Part shown: positions 24,546 through 32,115 of the stretch, piece after piece
Layout: every line of letters begins with the position of its first letter
Numbering within the stretch: the stretch's first letter is position 1
DNA from: JBFIHF01 sp964411125
GTDB taxonomy: Bacteria; Myxococcota_A; Bradymonadia; Bradymonadales; Bradymonadaceae
DNA length: 32,208 bases
Direction: 5' to 3'
Assembly (NCBI GenBank): GCA_964411125.1
Contig: CAYPJU010000076.1
Span: 1-32,208 of the forward strand
Notes under the pieces: model-generated
The model's database searches: none
Told to the model about the DNA's origin: nothing
Seen by the model: only the letters and a program-made list of their open reading frames with translations
Made by a program: the position numbers and the translations under genes

Positions 24546-24914
24546 TCAGAGCACTTCGGGAGCGAGACTGACAATCTTCATGTACTGGCGAGCACGGAGC
24601 TCACGAGCGACGGGGCCGAAGATACGCGTCCCGAGGGGCTGTCCCTGCGGGTCGATCAGAACGGCGGCGTTGTCGTCGAAACGAATGTGCGTGCCGTCGG
24701 GGCGTACGAGTTCTTTGGCGGTGCGAACGACGACGGCCTGTTTGACGTCGCCCTTCTTGACCTTCGAGTTCGGCAGCGCCTCTTTCACGGAGACGACGAT
24801 GATGTCGCCCACCGATGCGTACCGGCGCTTCGAGCCACCCAGAACTTTGATGCACTGCACCTTTTTGGCGCCCGAGTTGTCGGCAACTTCGAGCCTGGAT
24901 TGCATCTGAATCAT
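24546..24914 (-). CDS. rplN: 50S ribosomal protein L14
   Basis: A 122-aa L14, normal length: MIQMQSRLEVADNSGAKKVQCIKVLGGSKRRYASVGDIIVV and the C-terminal GTRIFGPVARELRARQYMKIVSLAPEVL. It lies at the subunit interface near helix 44 contacts. It follows rpsQ by 63 bases; that spacer contains the strong hairpin at the rpsQ stop. Confidence 0.98.
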   Translation of the reverse strand: MIQMQSRLEVADNSGAKKVQCIKVLGGSKRRYASVGDIIVVSVKEALPNSKVKKGDVKQAVVVRTAKELVRPDGTHIRFDDNAAVLIDPQGQPLGTRIFGPVARELRARQYMKIVSLAPEVL

Positions 24915-24971
24915 GACATTTCTCCAAAGTCCCCGTCTCAGGCCTTGCGGGCTCGTAGGGGTCGGGTGGCC

Positions 24972-24991
24972 CTCCGATCAAACGATCGGAG
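24972..24991. other. Stem-loop enclosing the rpsQ stop codon
   Basis: CTCCGATC, loop AAAC, GATCGGAG: a perfect 8-bp stem with the rpsQ stop (24978-24980) inside it, so the last codons of rpsQ and the first untranslated bases pair. The outer GG/CC could extend it. There is no T-tract on the minus strand. Confidence 0.65.
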
Positions 24992-25259
24992 CCTTCTCCA
25001 AAATCGATTTCAACTTCCACCGCTTGTGGCGGGACAGGGGACGGGTTTCCTCGATGAGGACCTTGTCTCCGTTGCGCGCCGAGTTCGCGGGATCGTGCAC
25101 CTGGTAGCGCTTACGATCTTTGACGTATTTCTTGTACTTGGGGTGCATGTAGCGACGGGTGATGGCGACGACGCACGTCTTCTCCATCTTGTCGCTGACG
25201 ACGTATCCCACGCGCGTCTTGCGCTGTCCCCGTTCTGTCTGGCTGCTTTCGTCGGCCAT
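24978..25259 (-). CDS. rpsQ: 30S ribosomal protein S17
   Basis: A 93-aa S17 of the OB-fold family. RKTRVGYVVSDKMEKTCVVAITRRYMHPKYKKYV and VHDPANSARNGDKVLIEETRPLSRHKRWKL are diagnostic. A ten-residue polar N-terminal extension (MADESSQTER) makes it slightly longer than E. coli S17 (84 aa). It is separated from rpmC by a 50-bp spacer with two stem-loops. Confidence 0.98.
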   Translation of the reverse strand: MADESSQTERGQRKTRVGYVVSDKMEKTCVVAITRRYMHPKYKKYVKDRKRYQVHDPANSARNGDKVLIEETRPLSRHKRWKLKSILEKAPIV

Positions 25260-25279
25260 TATCCGTTTCCTTTCGTTGC

Positions 25280-25316
25280 GATGAGCCGATGCTCATCTCT
25301 GAGCAGTGATCAGCTC
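25280..25316. other. Stem-loops between rpmC and rpsQ
   Basis: GATGAGC (25280-25286), loop CGAT, GCTCATC (25291-25297) is a perfect 7-bp hairpin. A second, GAGC/GCTC at 25301-25316, encloses the rpmC stop (25310-25312). Both lie upstream of the rpsQ ribosome-binding region and lack U-tracts. Confidence 0.55.
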
Positions 25317-25495
25317 TTCTCTCGCAAAATCGTCTTCACGCGAGCGATGTCGCGGCGTTTCTCCTTGAGTTCGGAGACACGCTGCAGCTGTCCGGTGAAG
25401 TGCTTCATCCGCAGCCGAAAGAGTTCTTCGGCGAGCTCGGTCTCGAGCTGCGCCAGTTCTTCGGCGCTCTTGTCGCGCAGTTCTTCGGCTTTCAT
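25310..25495 (-). CDS. rpmC: 50S ribosomal protein L29
   Basis: A 61-aa L29, normal length, two-helix hairpin: MKAEELRDKSAEELAQLETELAEELFRLRMKHFTGQL and ELKEKRRDIARVKTILREKS. It lies at the peptide exit tunnel, where SRP and trigger factor dock. Its ATG overlaps the rplP stop by four bases (ATGA), with GGAGAAGGACT upstream inside rplP. Confidence 0.98.
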   Translation of the reverse strand: MKAEELRDKSAEELAQLETELAEELFRLRMKHFTGQLQRVSELKEKRRDIARVKTILREKS

Positions 25496-25908
25496 AGTCC
25501 TTCTCCTCGGATCACGAACTTCGTCTTCACGGGAAGTTTGTGACCTGCAAGCCGGAAGGCCTCTTCGGCGACTTCGGGCGTCACACCATCCATTTCGTAG
25601 AGAATCCGTCCGGGCTTGACGACCGCGACCCATTCTTCGGGGGAGCCTTTACCTTTACCCATTCGGGTTTCGGCGGGCTTCTTCGTGATCGGCTTGTCGG
25701 GGAAGATTCGAATCCAGACTTTCCCGCCACGTTTGATGTGGCGAGTCATCGCGATCCGAGCTGCCTCGATCTGACGCGCAGTGATGCGAGCGGGCTCGGT
25801 CGTCATCAGGCCGTACTGGCCGAACGCGACGGTGGTTCCGCGGATCGCTTTGCCGCGCATGCGGCCTTTCTGAACTTTGCGCCATTTGACGCGCTTTGGA
25901 CTCAACAT
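25492..25908 (-). CDS. rplP: 50S ribosomal protein L16
   Basis: A 138-aa L16, normal length: MLSPKRVKWRKVQKGRMRGKA, VAFGQYGLMTTEPARITARQIEAARIAMTRHIKRGGKVWIRIFPDKPITKKPAETRMGKGKGSPEEWVAVVKPGRILYEMDGV. Its loop contacts the peptidyl transferase centre. It follows rpsC by 36 bases; a hairpin in that spacer ends directly next to the GGAGGAG Shine-Dalgarno. Confidence 0.98.
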   Translation of the reverse strand: MLSPKRVKWRKVQKGRMRGKAIRGTTVAFGQYGLMTTEPARITARQIEAARIAMTRHIKRGGKVWIRIFPDKPITKKPAETRMGKGKGSPEEWVAVVKPGRILYEMDGVTPEVAEEAFRLAGHKLPVKTKFVIRGEGL

Positions 25909-25920
25909 CGTTCAACTCCT

Positions 25921-25936
25921 CCCGGACGGGTCCGGG
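25921..25936. other. Stem-loop between rpsC and rplP
   Basis: CCCGGA, loop CGGG, TCCGGG: a perfect 6-bp GC-rich stem nine bases after the rpsC stop. Its distal arm runs into the rplP Shine-Dalgarno (GGGAGGAG), so it could reduce access to that site. Confidence 0.5.
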
Positions 25937-25944
25937 TCATTCAA

Positions 25945-26589
25945 TCATGCGTCGATCAGATCGGTATCGAGAATCTCGCCCTTGAAGATCCAAACCTTCA
26001 CGCCGATGATCCCGAACGTGGTCTTAGCTTCTGCGAAACCGTAGTCGATGTCGGCGCGCAGGGTGTGCAGGGGGACGCGGCCTTCGCGGTACCATTCGCG
26101 GCGGCTCATTTCGGCTCCGCCGAGGCGCCCGGCGCAGTTCACGCGGATCCCCTTGGCCCCGAACTTCATCGTCGTCTGCACGGCCTTCTTCATGGCTCGT
26201 CGGAAGCTCACTCGGCGCTCCATCTGCGTCGCGATCGACTCGGCGACGAGCTGTGCGTCGAGCTCGGCTTTGCGGACTTCCTGGATGTTCAGGAAGATCT
26301 CGGAGCTCGTCTTCTTCTGCAGGTCCGCCTTGAGGCTCTCGATCCCGGCTCCGTGGCGTCCGATGACGACGCCCGGTTTGACGGTGTGGATCGTGATGAT
26401 GACCTTCTTCGCCATGCGCTCGATCTCGATCTTCGAGATCCCGGCGTGGCCGAGCTTCGACTTGATGTAGTCGCGCAGTCGGAGGTCTTCGTGCAGCCAC
26501 TCAGCGTAGTTCTTCTCTTCGTACCATTTGCTCTTCCAGGTACGAATGACGCCGAGGCGGAATCCTGTAGGATGAATTTTCTGGCCCAT
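25945..26589 (-). CDS. rpsC: 30S ribosomal protein S3
   Basis: A 214-aa S3, near the usual 210-235. It starts MGQKIHPTGFRLGV and has a KH domain with the nucleic-acid loop KPGVVIGRHGAGIESLK. The C-terminal domain contains GIRVNCAGRLGGAEMSRREWYREGRVPLHTLRADIDYGFAEAKTTFGIIGVKVWIFKGE. S3 lines the mRNA entry channel. It lies 10 bases after rplV. Confidence 0.98.
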   Translation of the reverse strand: MGQKIHPTGFRLGVIRTWKSKWYEEKNYAEWLHEDLRLRDYIKSKLGHAGISKIEIERMAKKVIITIHTVKPGVVIGRHGAGIESLKADLQKKTSSEIFLNIQEVRKAELDAQLVAESIATQMERRVSFRRAMKKAVQTTMKFGAKGIRVNCAGRLGGAEMSRREWYREGRVPLHTLRADIDYGFAEAKTTFGIIGVKVWIFKGEILDTDLIDA

Positions 26590-26599
26590 TGGGTAACTC

Positions 26600-26968
26600 C
26601 TAGTTCCGCTGCTCGAGAACGACAGTGATGTGGCTGGTCCGCTTGTTCAGGCGCGTGGCGCGTCCCTGAGCACGAGGAAGGAAGCGACGCATGGTGGGGC
26701 CTTCGTCGGCCCAGATCTTACCGATCACCAGATCGTCGATGTCCCAGTCCAGCTCTTTCGATTCATCGATGTTCGACAATGCCGAATCGATGAGTTTGCG
26801 CAGGATCGGCGCCGCCTTCTTCGAGGTGAACTGGAGGATGTCCATCGCCTCTGCGACCGGCTTGTTGCGGACGAGGTCTGCGACCATCCGCACCTTGCGC
26901 GGTGAAATGCGGACCTGACGGAGGACCGCCTGGTTTGCACGATGCTGTTTTCGTTTTGGCTTACTCAT
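26600..26968 (-). CDS. rplV: 50S ribosomal protein L22
   Basis: A 122-aa L22, normal length: RQVRISPRKVRMVADLVRNKPVAEAMDILQFTSKKAAPILRKLIDSA, then an extended loop and PTMRRFLPRAQGRATRLNKRTSHITVVL. The loop lines the exit tunnel and is a known macrolide-resistance site. It follows rpsS by 22 bases. Confidence 0.98.
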   Translation of the reverse strand: MSKPKRKQHRANQAVLRQVRISPRKVRMVADLVRNKPVAEAMDILQFTSKKAAPILRKLIDSALSNIDESKELDWDIDDLVIGKIWADEGPTMRRFLPRAQGRATRLNKRTSHITVVLEQRN

Positions 26969-26990
26969 GACCTAAATCCATCCATCGCCA

Positions 26991-27269
26991 TCAGCGGCGT
27001 TTGACCTTCTTGTCGGTCGCGTGTCCATAGAACGTGCGGGTGGCGGCGAACTCGCCCAACTTGTGAGCGACCATGTTCTCCGTGACGAAGACCGGGACGA
27101 ACTCTTTGCCGTTGTGGACGGCAAAGGTCAACCCGACCATCTCGGGAGTGACCATCGAGCGGCGGCTCCACGTCTTGATGGCGCGGCGGTCGCCCGTCTC
27201 GAGGGCTTTCGTGATCTTTCGTCGGAGGCCGTCGTCGACCCAGGGTCCTTTCTTCAGTGAACGTGGCAC
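26991..27269 (-). CDS. rpsS: 30S ribosomal protein S19
   Basis: A 92-aa S19, normal length: PRSLKKGPWVDDGLRRKI, then KTWSRRSMVTPEMVGLTFAVHNGKEFVPVFVTENMVAHKLGEFAATRTFYGH. It binds 16S rRNA in the head with S13. The start is GTG (27269), with AAGGAGAAGGAAC upstream. The start codon lies within the odd palindrome GAACGTG-G-CACGTTC (27259-27273). Confidence 0.98.
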   Translation of the reverse strand: MPRSLKKGPWVDDGLRRKITKALETGDRRAIKTWSRRSMVTPEMVGLTFAVHNGKEFVPVFVTENMVAHKLGEFAATRTFYGHATDKKVKRR

Positions 27270-27280
27270 GTTCCTTCTCC

Positions 27281-28117
27281 TTATCGGCTCGAGCGGCTAC
27301 GGCGCCGTTTGACGATGTACTTGTTGGTTCGCTTGTTCTTGCGAGTCTTCTTGCCTTTGGTCGGCTTGCCCCAGGGGGTCACGGGGTGACGTCCACCGGA
27401 GGTTCGACCTTCACCACCACCGTGGGGGTGGTCGACAGGGTTCATCGCAACACCGCGAACGGTCGGGCGGCGACCGAGCCAGCGGCTACGTCCCGCTTTG
27501 CCCGATTCCTGGTTTTCGTGGTTCGGGTTGGAGACGGCACCGATGGTCGCGCGGCACTGCAAGAGCACCCTGCGAAGCTCACCGGAGGGGAGGCGCAGCA
27601 GCGCGTACTTCCCTTCTTTGGCCATCAACTGCGCCCAGGTACCGGCGGACCGGACCATCTGCGCACCCTTTCCGGGGCGAAGCTCGATGTTGTGCACGAC
27701 CGTCCCGATCGGGATGTAGCGCATCTTGAGCGTGTTGCCCGGCTGAATGTCGGCGTGCGCCGACGAGATGACCGTGTCACCGACGCTCAGCTTCTGCGGA
27801 GCGATGATGTAGGACTTCTCGCCGTCTGCGTAGTGCAGCAGCGCGATGTACGCCGAGCGGTTCGGGTCGTACTCGATCGTCTTGACGGTGGCCGGCACGC
27901 CGGTCTTGTCCCGTTTGAAGTCGATCTGACGGTACCGGCGCTTGTGTCCGCCGCCACGATGGCGAACGGTCATGTGCCCGGAGTGATTACGGCCACCCGA
28001 CTTGCGCTGACTCTCGGTCAGCGACTTCTCGGGGGAGTCCGTGGTGAGCTCGGCGTTGTCCAATCGCTTCAGGAAGCGACGGCCCGGCGAGGTTGGGTTG
28101 AACGTTTTCATCGCCAT
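27281..28117 (-). CDS. rplB: 50S ribosomal protein L2
   Basis: A 278-aa L2, normal length. It has GGRNHSGHMTVRHRGGGHKRRYRQIDF, the OB-fold and SH3-like core, and AMNPVDHPHGGGEGRTSGGRHPVTPWGKPTKG with the conserved His near the peptidyl transferase centre. It is essential for subunit joining. The ATG at 28117 shares one base with the rplW stop (TGATG), and GGAG lies eight bases before it, so this ATG is chosen over the next at 28111. Confidence 0.98.
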   Translation of the reverse strand: MAMKTFNPTSPGRRFLKRLDNAELTTDSPEKSLTESQRKSGGRNHSGHMTVRHRGGGHKRRYRQIDFKRDKTGVPATVKTIEYDPNRSAYIALLHYADGEKSYIIAPQKLSVGDTVISSAHADIQPGNTLKMRYIPIGTVVHNIELRPGKGAQMVRSAGTWAQLMAKEGKYALLRLPSGELRRVLLQCRATIGAVSNPNHENQESGKAGRSRWLGRRPTVRGVAMNPVDHPHGGGEGRTSGGRHPVTPWGKPTKGKKTRKNKRTNKYIVKRRRSRSSR

Positions 28118-28431
28118 CAGACTTCTCCGTCGTCTTCGCCGCCTTCGAGCGCGAAGAGGTCGAGGACCTCGTCTTCGCCGAGCGTAACGACTGCTTTCTT
28201 GAAGCCGGCACGTCGCCCCATCCAGCGTCCGATGCGCTTGGGCTTGCCGGGCATGATCATGGTGTTGACGGAAGCGACGCGGACGCCGAAGAGCTGCTGC
28301 ACAGCATCTTTGATCTGCGTCTTGCTCGCGTCCTTACGCACGCGGAAGACGATCTTGTTGTCGCCGTCCATGAGCGTCGTGGTCTTCTCGGTCACCACCG
28401 GTCGAATCAGGATGTCGTATGCGTTGCTCAT
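28117..28431 (-). CDS. rplW: 50S ribosomal protein L23
   Basis: A 104-aa L23, normal length: YDILIRPVVTEKTTTLMDGDNKIVFRVRKDASKTQIKDAVQQLFGVRVASVNTMIMPGKPKRIGRWMGRRAGFKKAVVTL. It lies at the exit tunnel and binds trigger factor and SRP. The C-terminus is acidic (ALEGGEDDGEV). The ATG overlaps the rplD stop by four bases (ATGA), consistent with translational coupling. Confidence 0.98.
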   Translation of the reverse strand: MSNAYDILIRPVVTEKTTTLMDGDNKIVFRVRKDASKTQIKDAVQQLFGVRVASVNTMIMPGKPKRIGRWMGRRAGFKKAVVTLGEDEVLDLFALEGGEDDGEV

Positions 28432-29078
28432 CGTTTCAGCGTCTCCTGTACCTGCTCGACGGCCGACTTCGAGATGAAGAGGACGTCGTAATGAAGGAGG
28501 TCCTCGACGTTGAGACCTTCGGCGGCGATGTACTTCGCGTTCTTCAGGTTGCGAACCGAAAGCCGGAGGTTGTCGTTGTGCCGGACGCTGTTGTCGTCGC
28601 CACGCGAGGTGACGTCGACGAAGAGCGCCTTGGGGGCCTCGAACGACGACAGGACTCCGTTGGCCGCCTTGGTCTTGATCTCGGGGAAGTCGAGCGATTC
28701 GACGACGCGGATCTTGTTCTGGGCAGCCTTCTGCGAGAGCGCGGAGCGGAGGGCCGCACGGCGCTTCTTCTTGGGCATCGAGTACGAATAGTCACGCGGC
28801 GTGGGACCGAAAACGGCACCACCGCCGACCCAGTGAGGAGCGCGGATCGTACCCTGACGGGCGCGGCCGGTTCCCTTCTGTTTCCAGGGCTTGCGACCAC
28901 CGCCGCGAACTTCGGAGCGACCTTTCGTCTTGTGGGTTCCGGCGCGGCGTCGTGCGCGCTGCCAGTTCACCACTTCCCAAAAGAGGTACTCCCGTACGGG
29001 AGCAGCGAACACCGAGTCGTCGACTTCGATGTCGCCCGCAACCTTGGCCGAACCAAGATCGTAAATATCGAGCTTCAT
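28428..29078 (-). CDS. rplD: 50S ribosomal protein L4
   Basis: A 216-aa L4, normal length: AAPVREYLFWEVVNWQRARRRAGTHKTKGRSEVRGGGRKPWKQKGTGRARQGTIRAPHWVGGGAVFGPTPRDY, the tunnel-lining loop, then the Rossmann-like C-terminal domain. The ATG at 29078 has AGGAG five bases or so upstream; an in-frame GTG six bases earlier is within that Shine-Dalgarno spacing. L4 is the autogenous S10-operon regulator in E. coli; no such regulation is shown here. It follows rpsJ directly, with no rplC between. Confidence 0.97.
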   Translation of the reverse strand: MKLDIYDLGSAKVAGDIEVDDSVFAAPVREYLFWEVVNWQRARRRAGTHKTKGRSEVRGGGRKPWKQKGTGRARQGTIRAPHWVGGGAVFGPTPRDYSYSMPKKKRRAALRSALSQKAAQNKIRVVESLDFPEIKTKAANGVLSSFEAPKALFVDVTSRGDDNSVRHNDNLRLSVRNLKNAKYIAAEGLNVEDLLHYDVLFISKSAVEQVQETLKR

Positions 29079-29158
29079 TCTCACTCCTGCGCCGCCCTGT
29101 CTCTTGCTCGGGCGAGCGAAAAAGTCTTTGTCGTTCTGGCGGGAAGAACACTTCCACG

Positions 29159-29180
29159 ATCCGGCGTCTGTGCCGGATCA
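29159..29180. other. Stem-loop in the rpsJ-rplD gap where rplC is missing
   Basis: GATCCGGC, loop GTCTGT, GCCGGATC: a perfect 8-bp stem starting 11 bases after the rpsJ stop. The 113-bp gap (29079-29191) holds this hairpin, a GCTCG-GG-CGAGC palindrome at 29107-29118 and the rplD Shine-Dalgarno, but no coding sequence. Confidence 0.6.
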
Positions 29181-29191
29181 GTCACCAGCCA

Positions 29192-29500
29192 TCAAGTTTT
29201 GATTTCGACGTCCACGCCGGCCGACAGGTCGAGGCGCATGAGCGCGTCGAGGGTCTGCTGGGTCGGCTCGAGGATGTCGAGGAGACGCTTGTGCGTCCGA
29301 ATTTCGAACTGCTCGCGCGACTTCTTGTCGATGAACGGGCCACGAAGGACCGTCCAACGGCTGATCTTGGTCGGCAGGGGGATCGGTCCCGCGATGCGAG
29401 CACCAGTCCGTCGAGCCGTGTCCACGATCTCGGCCGCCGACGCATCAAGAAGTTTGTAGTCGTACGCTTTGAGCTTGATGCGGATTTTGTCGCTAGCCAT
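29192..29500 (-). CDS. rpsJ: 30S ribosomal protein S10
   Basis: A 102-aa S10, normal length: IRIKLKAYDYKLLDASAAEIVDTARRTGARIAGPIPLPTKISRWTVLRGPFIDKKSREQFEIRTHKRLLDI. S10 joins the head of the small subunit and also acts in NusB-dependent antitermination. It is the first gene of the ribosomal run, with GGAG eight bases before the ATG and a candidate promoter upstream. The elongation-factor genes often found upstream are not adjacent; an LtaS-like gene lies there instead. Confidence 0.98.
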   Translation of the reverse strand: MASDKIRIKLKAYDYKLLDASAAEIVDTARRTGARIAGPIPLPTKISRWTVLRGPFIDKKSREQFEIRTHKRLLDILEPTQQTLDALMRLDLSAGVDVEIKT

Positions 29501-29583
29501 TGCTACTCCAACTCTCCATTTCCCGCGGCCTTCGCGGAATTCCTCCCCATTGCGAACCGATTTCCGGGCCGAATGGAGGCGGG

Positions 29584-29612
29584 ACCATACAGTAGGGATT
29601 TCTAGAGATCAA
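29584..29612 (-). promoter_or_regulatory. Candidate promoter of the S10 ribosomal operon
   Basis: On the minus strand TTGATC (29607-29612) is followed after 17 bases by TATGGT (29584-29589); each hexamer matches four of six consensus positions. The predicted leader to rpsJ is about 77 nt and contains a TTCCGCG/CGCGGGAA-type hairpin (about 29518-29540). The rest of the 29501-29699 spacer holds no gene. Confidence 0.5.
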
Positions 29613-29699
29613 GATGAGCTAGAGAAAAAGCACTTCGAATGACGGTGAGGGGCGCAAAGGATCCTCGCGGCCGGCGACGGGGCGACCGACTCGGAGCTC

Positions 29700-32075
29700 T
29701 CAGGGCGTCTCGATCGTACCGTCGACGGGGACATCGGACTCCCCGCGGACGAAGACCCGAATTCCAGCGCTCCGAAACGTGCCGACGGTGCCCTCGTCCG
29801 CCTGGGCCGCGTCGATCACGACATAGTCGACGCCGAGACCGAGCGCCGCTGCGACCGCCGTTCTCTCCGGAACCCAGGTGAGGCGCCACCCGACCTGGCA
29901 CTGCTCACAGTAGTTTCGGAGCGAGGTGACCACGTCTGGGCTCACGGAATGAACGTGCACGCCGCGACGATCGAGGATCGCGGCGCCGAGACGTCGGGCG
30001 AGGCGACCGTCGTGATCCCACAGGTTGGTCGATCGGGCGGCGATCATGAGATCGCCCTCCCCTCGCAGGACTGCTTCGACCTCCGGCAGGCCGAGCTCGG
30101 CCGCCGTCTTCCGAACCGCTCGCTCATCGAATGCCTCGCGCTCGGCCGCCGTTTGAAGGCCGACGAGACGATCGTCGGCGCTCAGCGCCACCGTCAGGAA
30201 CGTTCGCCCGTTGCCTTGCTCGCCGGCCTTCCATGCGCGGTAGGTGATCGGCTCGTCGATAGGCGCCAACGCCTCCCGTGCGGGGGGCTGATCTGCCCGG
30301 GGTGCGAAGCCGTCGCGGGCAAGGAGCCACTCTGTGAGGGCGACCATCGACTCGGCGAAGAGACGCACCCGCGGAGCGTCATCGTTCGGCTCGGGCTGAG
30401 CGAGGAACGCGCCACGCTGCAACTGGCGGACGTAGAAGCCCCGCGGTGTCCGCAAGGTGTGCATCCGCCAGTCGAGGACATCGCCCCCGCCAAGGATCCG
30501 GTCGGTGGGGAAATCGTTCGACAGTACGCTGTGGCCCATCTCGCAGCGCCCGCGGTTCATGCCGAGCACGTCGCGGATCGTCGCCGGTACGTCCATCTGT
30601 GCGGCGAGGCGCTCCCTGGCGCCCTCGGGCGCCCGGAGGCCCTTGCCGACGAGGATCAGCGGCACCTCGTACATCTGCGGATCGCCGCGCCGACTCGCCT
30701 CGACGTTGAGCGCCTGCGAGACGTGATCGCCGACCACGACGAGCAGAGTTCCGCGCTCGTATTCGTTTGCCCGGTACCAGTCGTAGAACCGGCCGAAGTG
30801 GTCATCGGAGTAGTGGTTGAGGCTCCGGAAACGCTCGCCGTCGGTCTCGTCGCCGAATTCGGGTTCGAGACCGGGAGGGAACGCGTAGGGATGATGCGCC
30901 GACAGGGTCGCGAAGGTAGCGAAGTACGGCGCGGGGTCCGCGGCGAGCTCTGCGAGCGCCTCACGGAACCGGACGTACATCCGGGCGTCGTCGACGCCCC
31001 AGCCGACGAGGTCGCGGTCGGTGGTGTCGAGCTCGACGATGCGTTCGAACCCGACGTCGCGCAGGAAGTCGCGCTGGGCGACGAACGAGAGGTCACCACC
31101 GTGCATGTAGAGCGTCGCGTATCCCGCCGCGGCGAGTTCTTCGGGGAGTCCGTCGAAGGTCGGCAGGGGCCGGAAGACGAGCGGCCTTCGGGTGATACCC
31201 GGCAGACCGGCGAAGAGCGCCGGGAGGGCCTGATCGCTCCCGGTCCCCGACGCCATCACCCGTTCGACCAGGATCCCGTCGGCAGCCGCGCGAAGGACGT
31301 TCGGGACGACGGGTCGACCCTCGAAATCGGCCAGCGACTCGCGGCCGAGGCTCTCGACGAGGACGAAGATGACGCTTCGGCCGTTGGGCACCTTCGCCTG
31401 GACTTCCCGGCAGAGGGGGGCCTCGAGATCGACGACGTCGGGGGGCTCCACGGCGAGCCCTTCGTACACACGCCGAACGTCTGCTTCACGGAGCTCGGTC
31501 GCTGACGGATCGCCGAACACGGAGGCGACGGTCCAGACGAGGGGGACCTGGGTCGCCCAGTAGCGCTGACCGGAGAACAGCCCTCCTGCAGTGACGAACG
31601 CGGTGAAGGCGAACGCGGCGAGGAGGACCTTCGGCAACCATCGCTCGGCCCGGGGGTCGACCTTTGCTTTCGACACCGTGCGCCAGAAGAACGAGAGGGA
31701 GATGCCGGCGAAGAGGGCCCCCACGAAGATGGGGACCGGCGAGGCCCCCTCGACCGACGACCACGCCGGGCCGAGCTCGGACAGGTAGACCATCTGGCTC
31801 GGATGGGGAAATCGCCCGAGGACCGCCTCGTACCGATAGACCAGAGCGTGGACGAGGAGGAACGTGACCGACAGCACGGACACGACGATGTGTCGGGCGC
31901 GCTCGGGAAGGTACGTGACCCCGAACGCGATGGCCCCCCCCATCGTGAGCGCCGCGGGGATGCTCCAGAGCCACGCTGCGTGAAACTCGGCGGGCGCAAA
32001 CGCGCGCAGCGCGACATCACACGTCGCAAAAGAGACGGCCCACATGCTCCGCTGGCCTATCGTGAGGGCTGGCAT
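29700..32075 (-). CDS. LtaS-like membrane sulfatase/phosphoglycerol transferase with GDPD-like tail
   Basis: A 791-aa protein. There are four or so N-terminal membrane helices (about 34-54, 62-80, 113-131, 148-166), then a sulfatase-fold catalytic domain (about 230-560). The latter has the LtaS-type set: metal-binding Glu241 in VLVESLGRES, the candidate nucleophile Thr278 in ASGTGSDQALPALFAGLPG, HHPY (394-397) and GDH (449-451). It could transfer or hydrolyse phosphoglycerol or similar groups on the periplasmic face. The last 120 residues resemble the C-terminal half of a glycerophosphodiester phosphodiesterase barrel (GVDYVVIDA, AGIRVFVRG, VDGTIETP) but lack the catalytic His/Glu half. The ATG at 32075 is a tentative start; the ATG at 32045 is an alternative. 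Confidence 0.78.
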   Translation of the reverse strand: MPALTIGQRSMWAVSFATCDVALRAFAPAEFHAAWLWSIPAALTMGGAIAFGVTYLPERARHIVVSVLSVTFLLVHALVYRYEAVLGRFPHPSQMVYLSELGPAWSSVEGASPVPIFVGALFAGISLSFFWRTVSKAKVDPRAERWLPKVLLAAFAFTAFVTAGGLFSGQRYWATQVPLVWTVASVFGDPSATELREADVRRVYEGLAVEPPDVVDLEAPLCREVQAKVPNGRSVIFVLVESLGRESLADFEGRPVVPNVLRAAADGILVERVMASGTGSDQALPALFAGLPGITRRPLVFRPLPTFDGLPEELAAAGYATLYMHGGDLSFVAQRDFLRDVGFERIVELDTTDRDLVGWGVDDARMYVRFREALAELAADPAPYFATFATLSAHHPYAFPPGLEPEFGDETDGERFRSLNHYSDDHFGRFYDWYRANEYERGTLLVVVGDHVSQALNVEASRRGDPQMYEVPLILVGKGLRAPEGARERLAAQMDVPATIRDVLGMNRGRCEMGHSVLSNDFPTDRILGGGDVLDWRMHTLRTPRGFYVRQLQRGAFLAQPEPNDDAPRVRLFAESMVALTEWLLARDGFAPRADQPPAREALAPIDEPITYRAWKAGEQGNGRTFLTVALSADDRLVGLQTAAEREAFDERAVRKTAAELGLPEVEAVLRGEGDLMIAARSTNLWDHDGRLARRLGAAILDRRGVHVHSVSPDVVTSLRNYCEQCQVGWRLTWVPERTAVAAALGLGVDYVVIDAAQADEGTVGTFRSAGIRVFVRGESDVPVDGTIETP

Positions 32076-32115
32076 CGCTGCAGCTTACCCTCACCCACCG
32101 GGATCGGGCCAGATC

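Noticed and set aside
27259..27273. GAACGTG-G-CACGTTC palindrome over the rpsS start as a regulatory site
   Set aside because: With a one-base centre it cannot form an RNA hairpin of this length, and its sequence is largely fixed by the rpsS start codons; probably chance.
29501..29699. Possible relocated rplC just upstream of rpsJ
   Set aside because: The spacer is only 199 bp and shows a promoter and leader hairpin but no L3-like reading frame on either strand.
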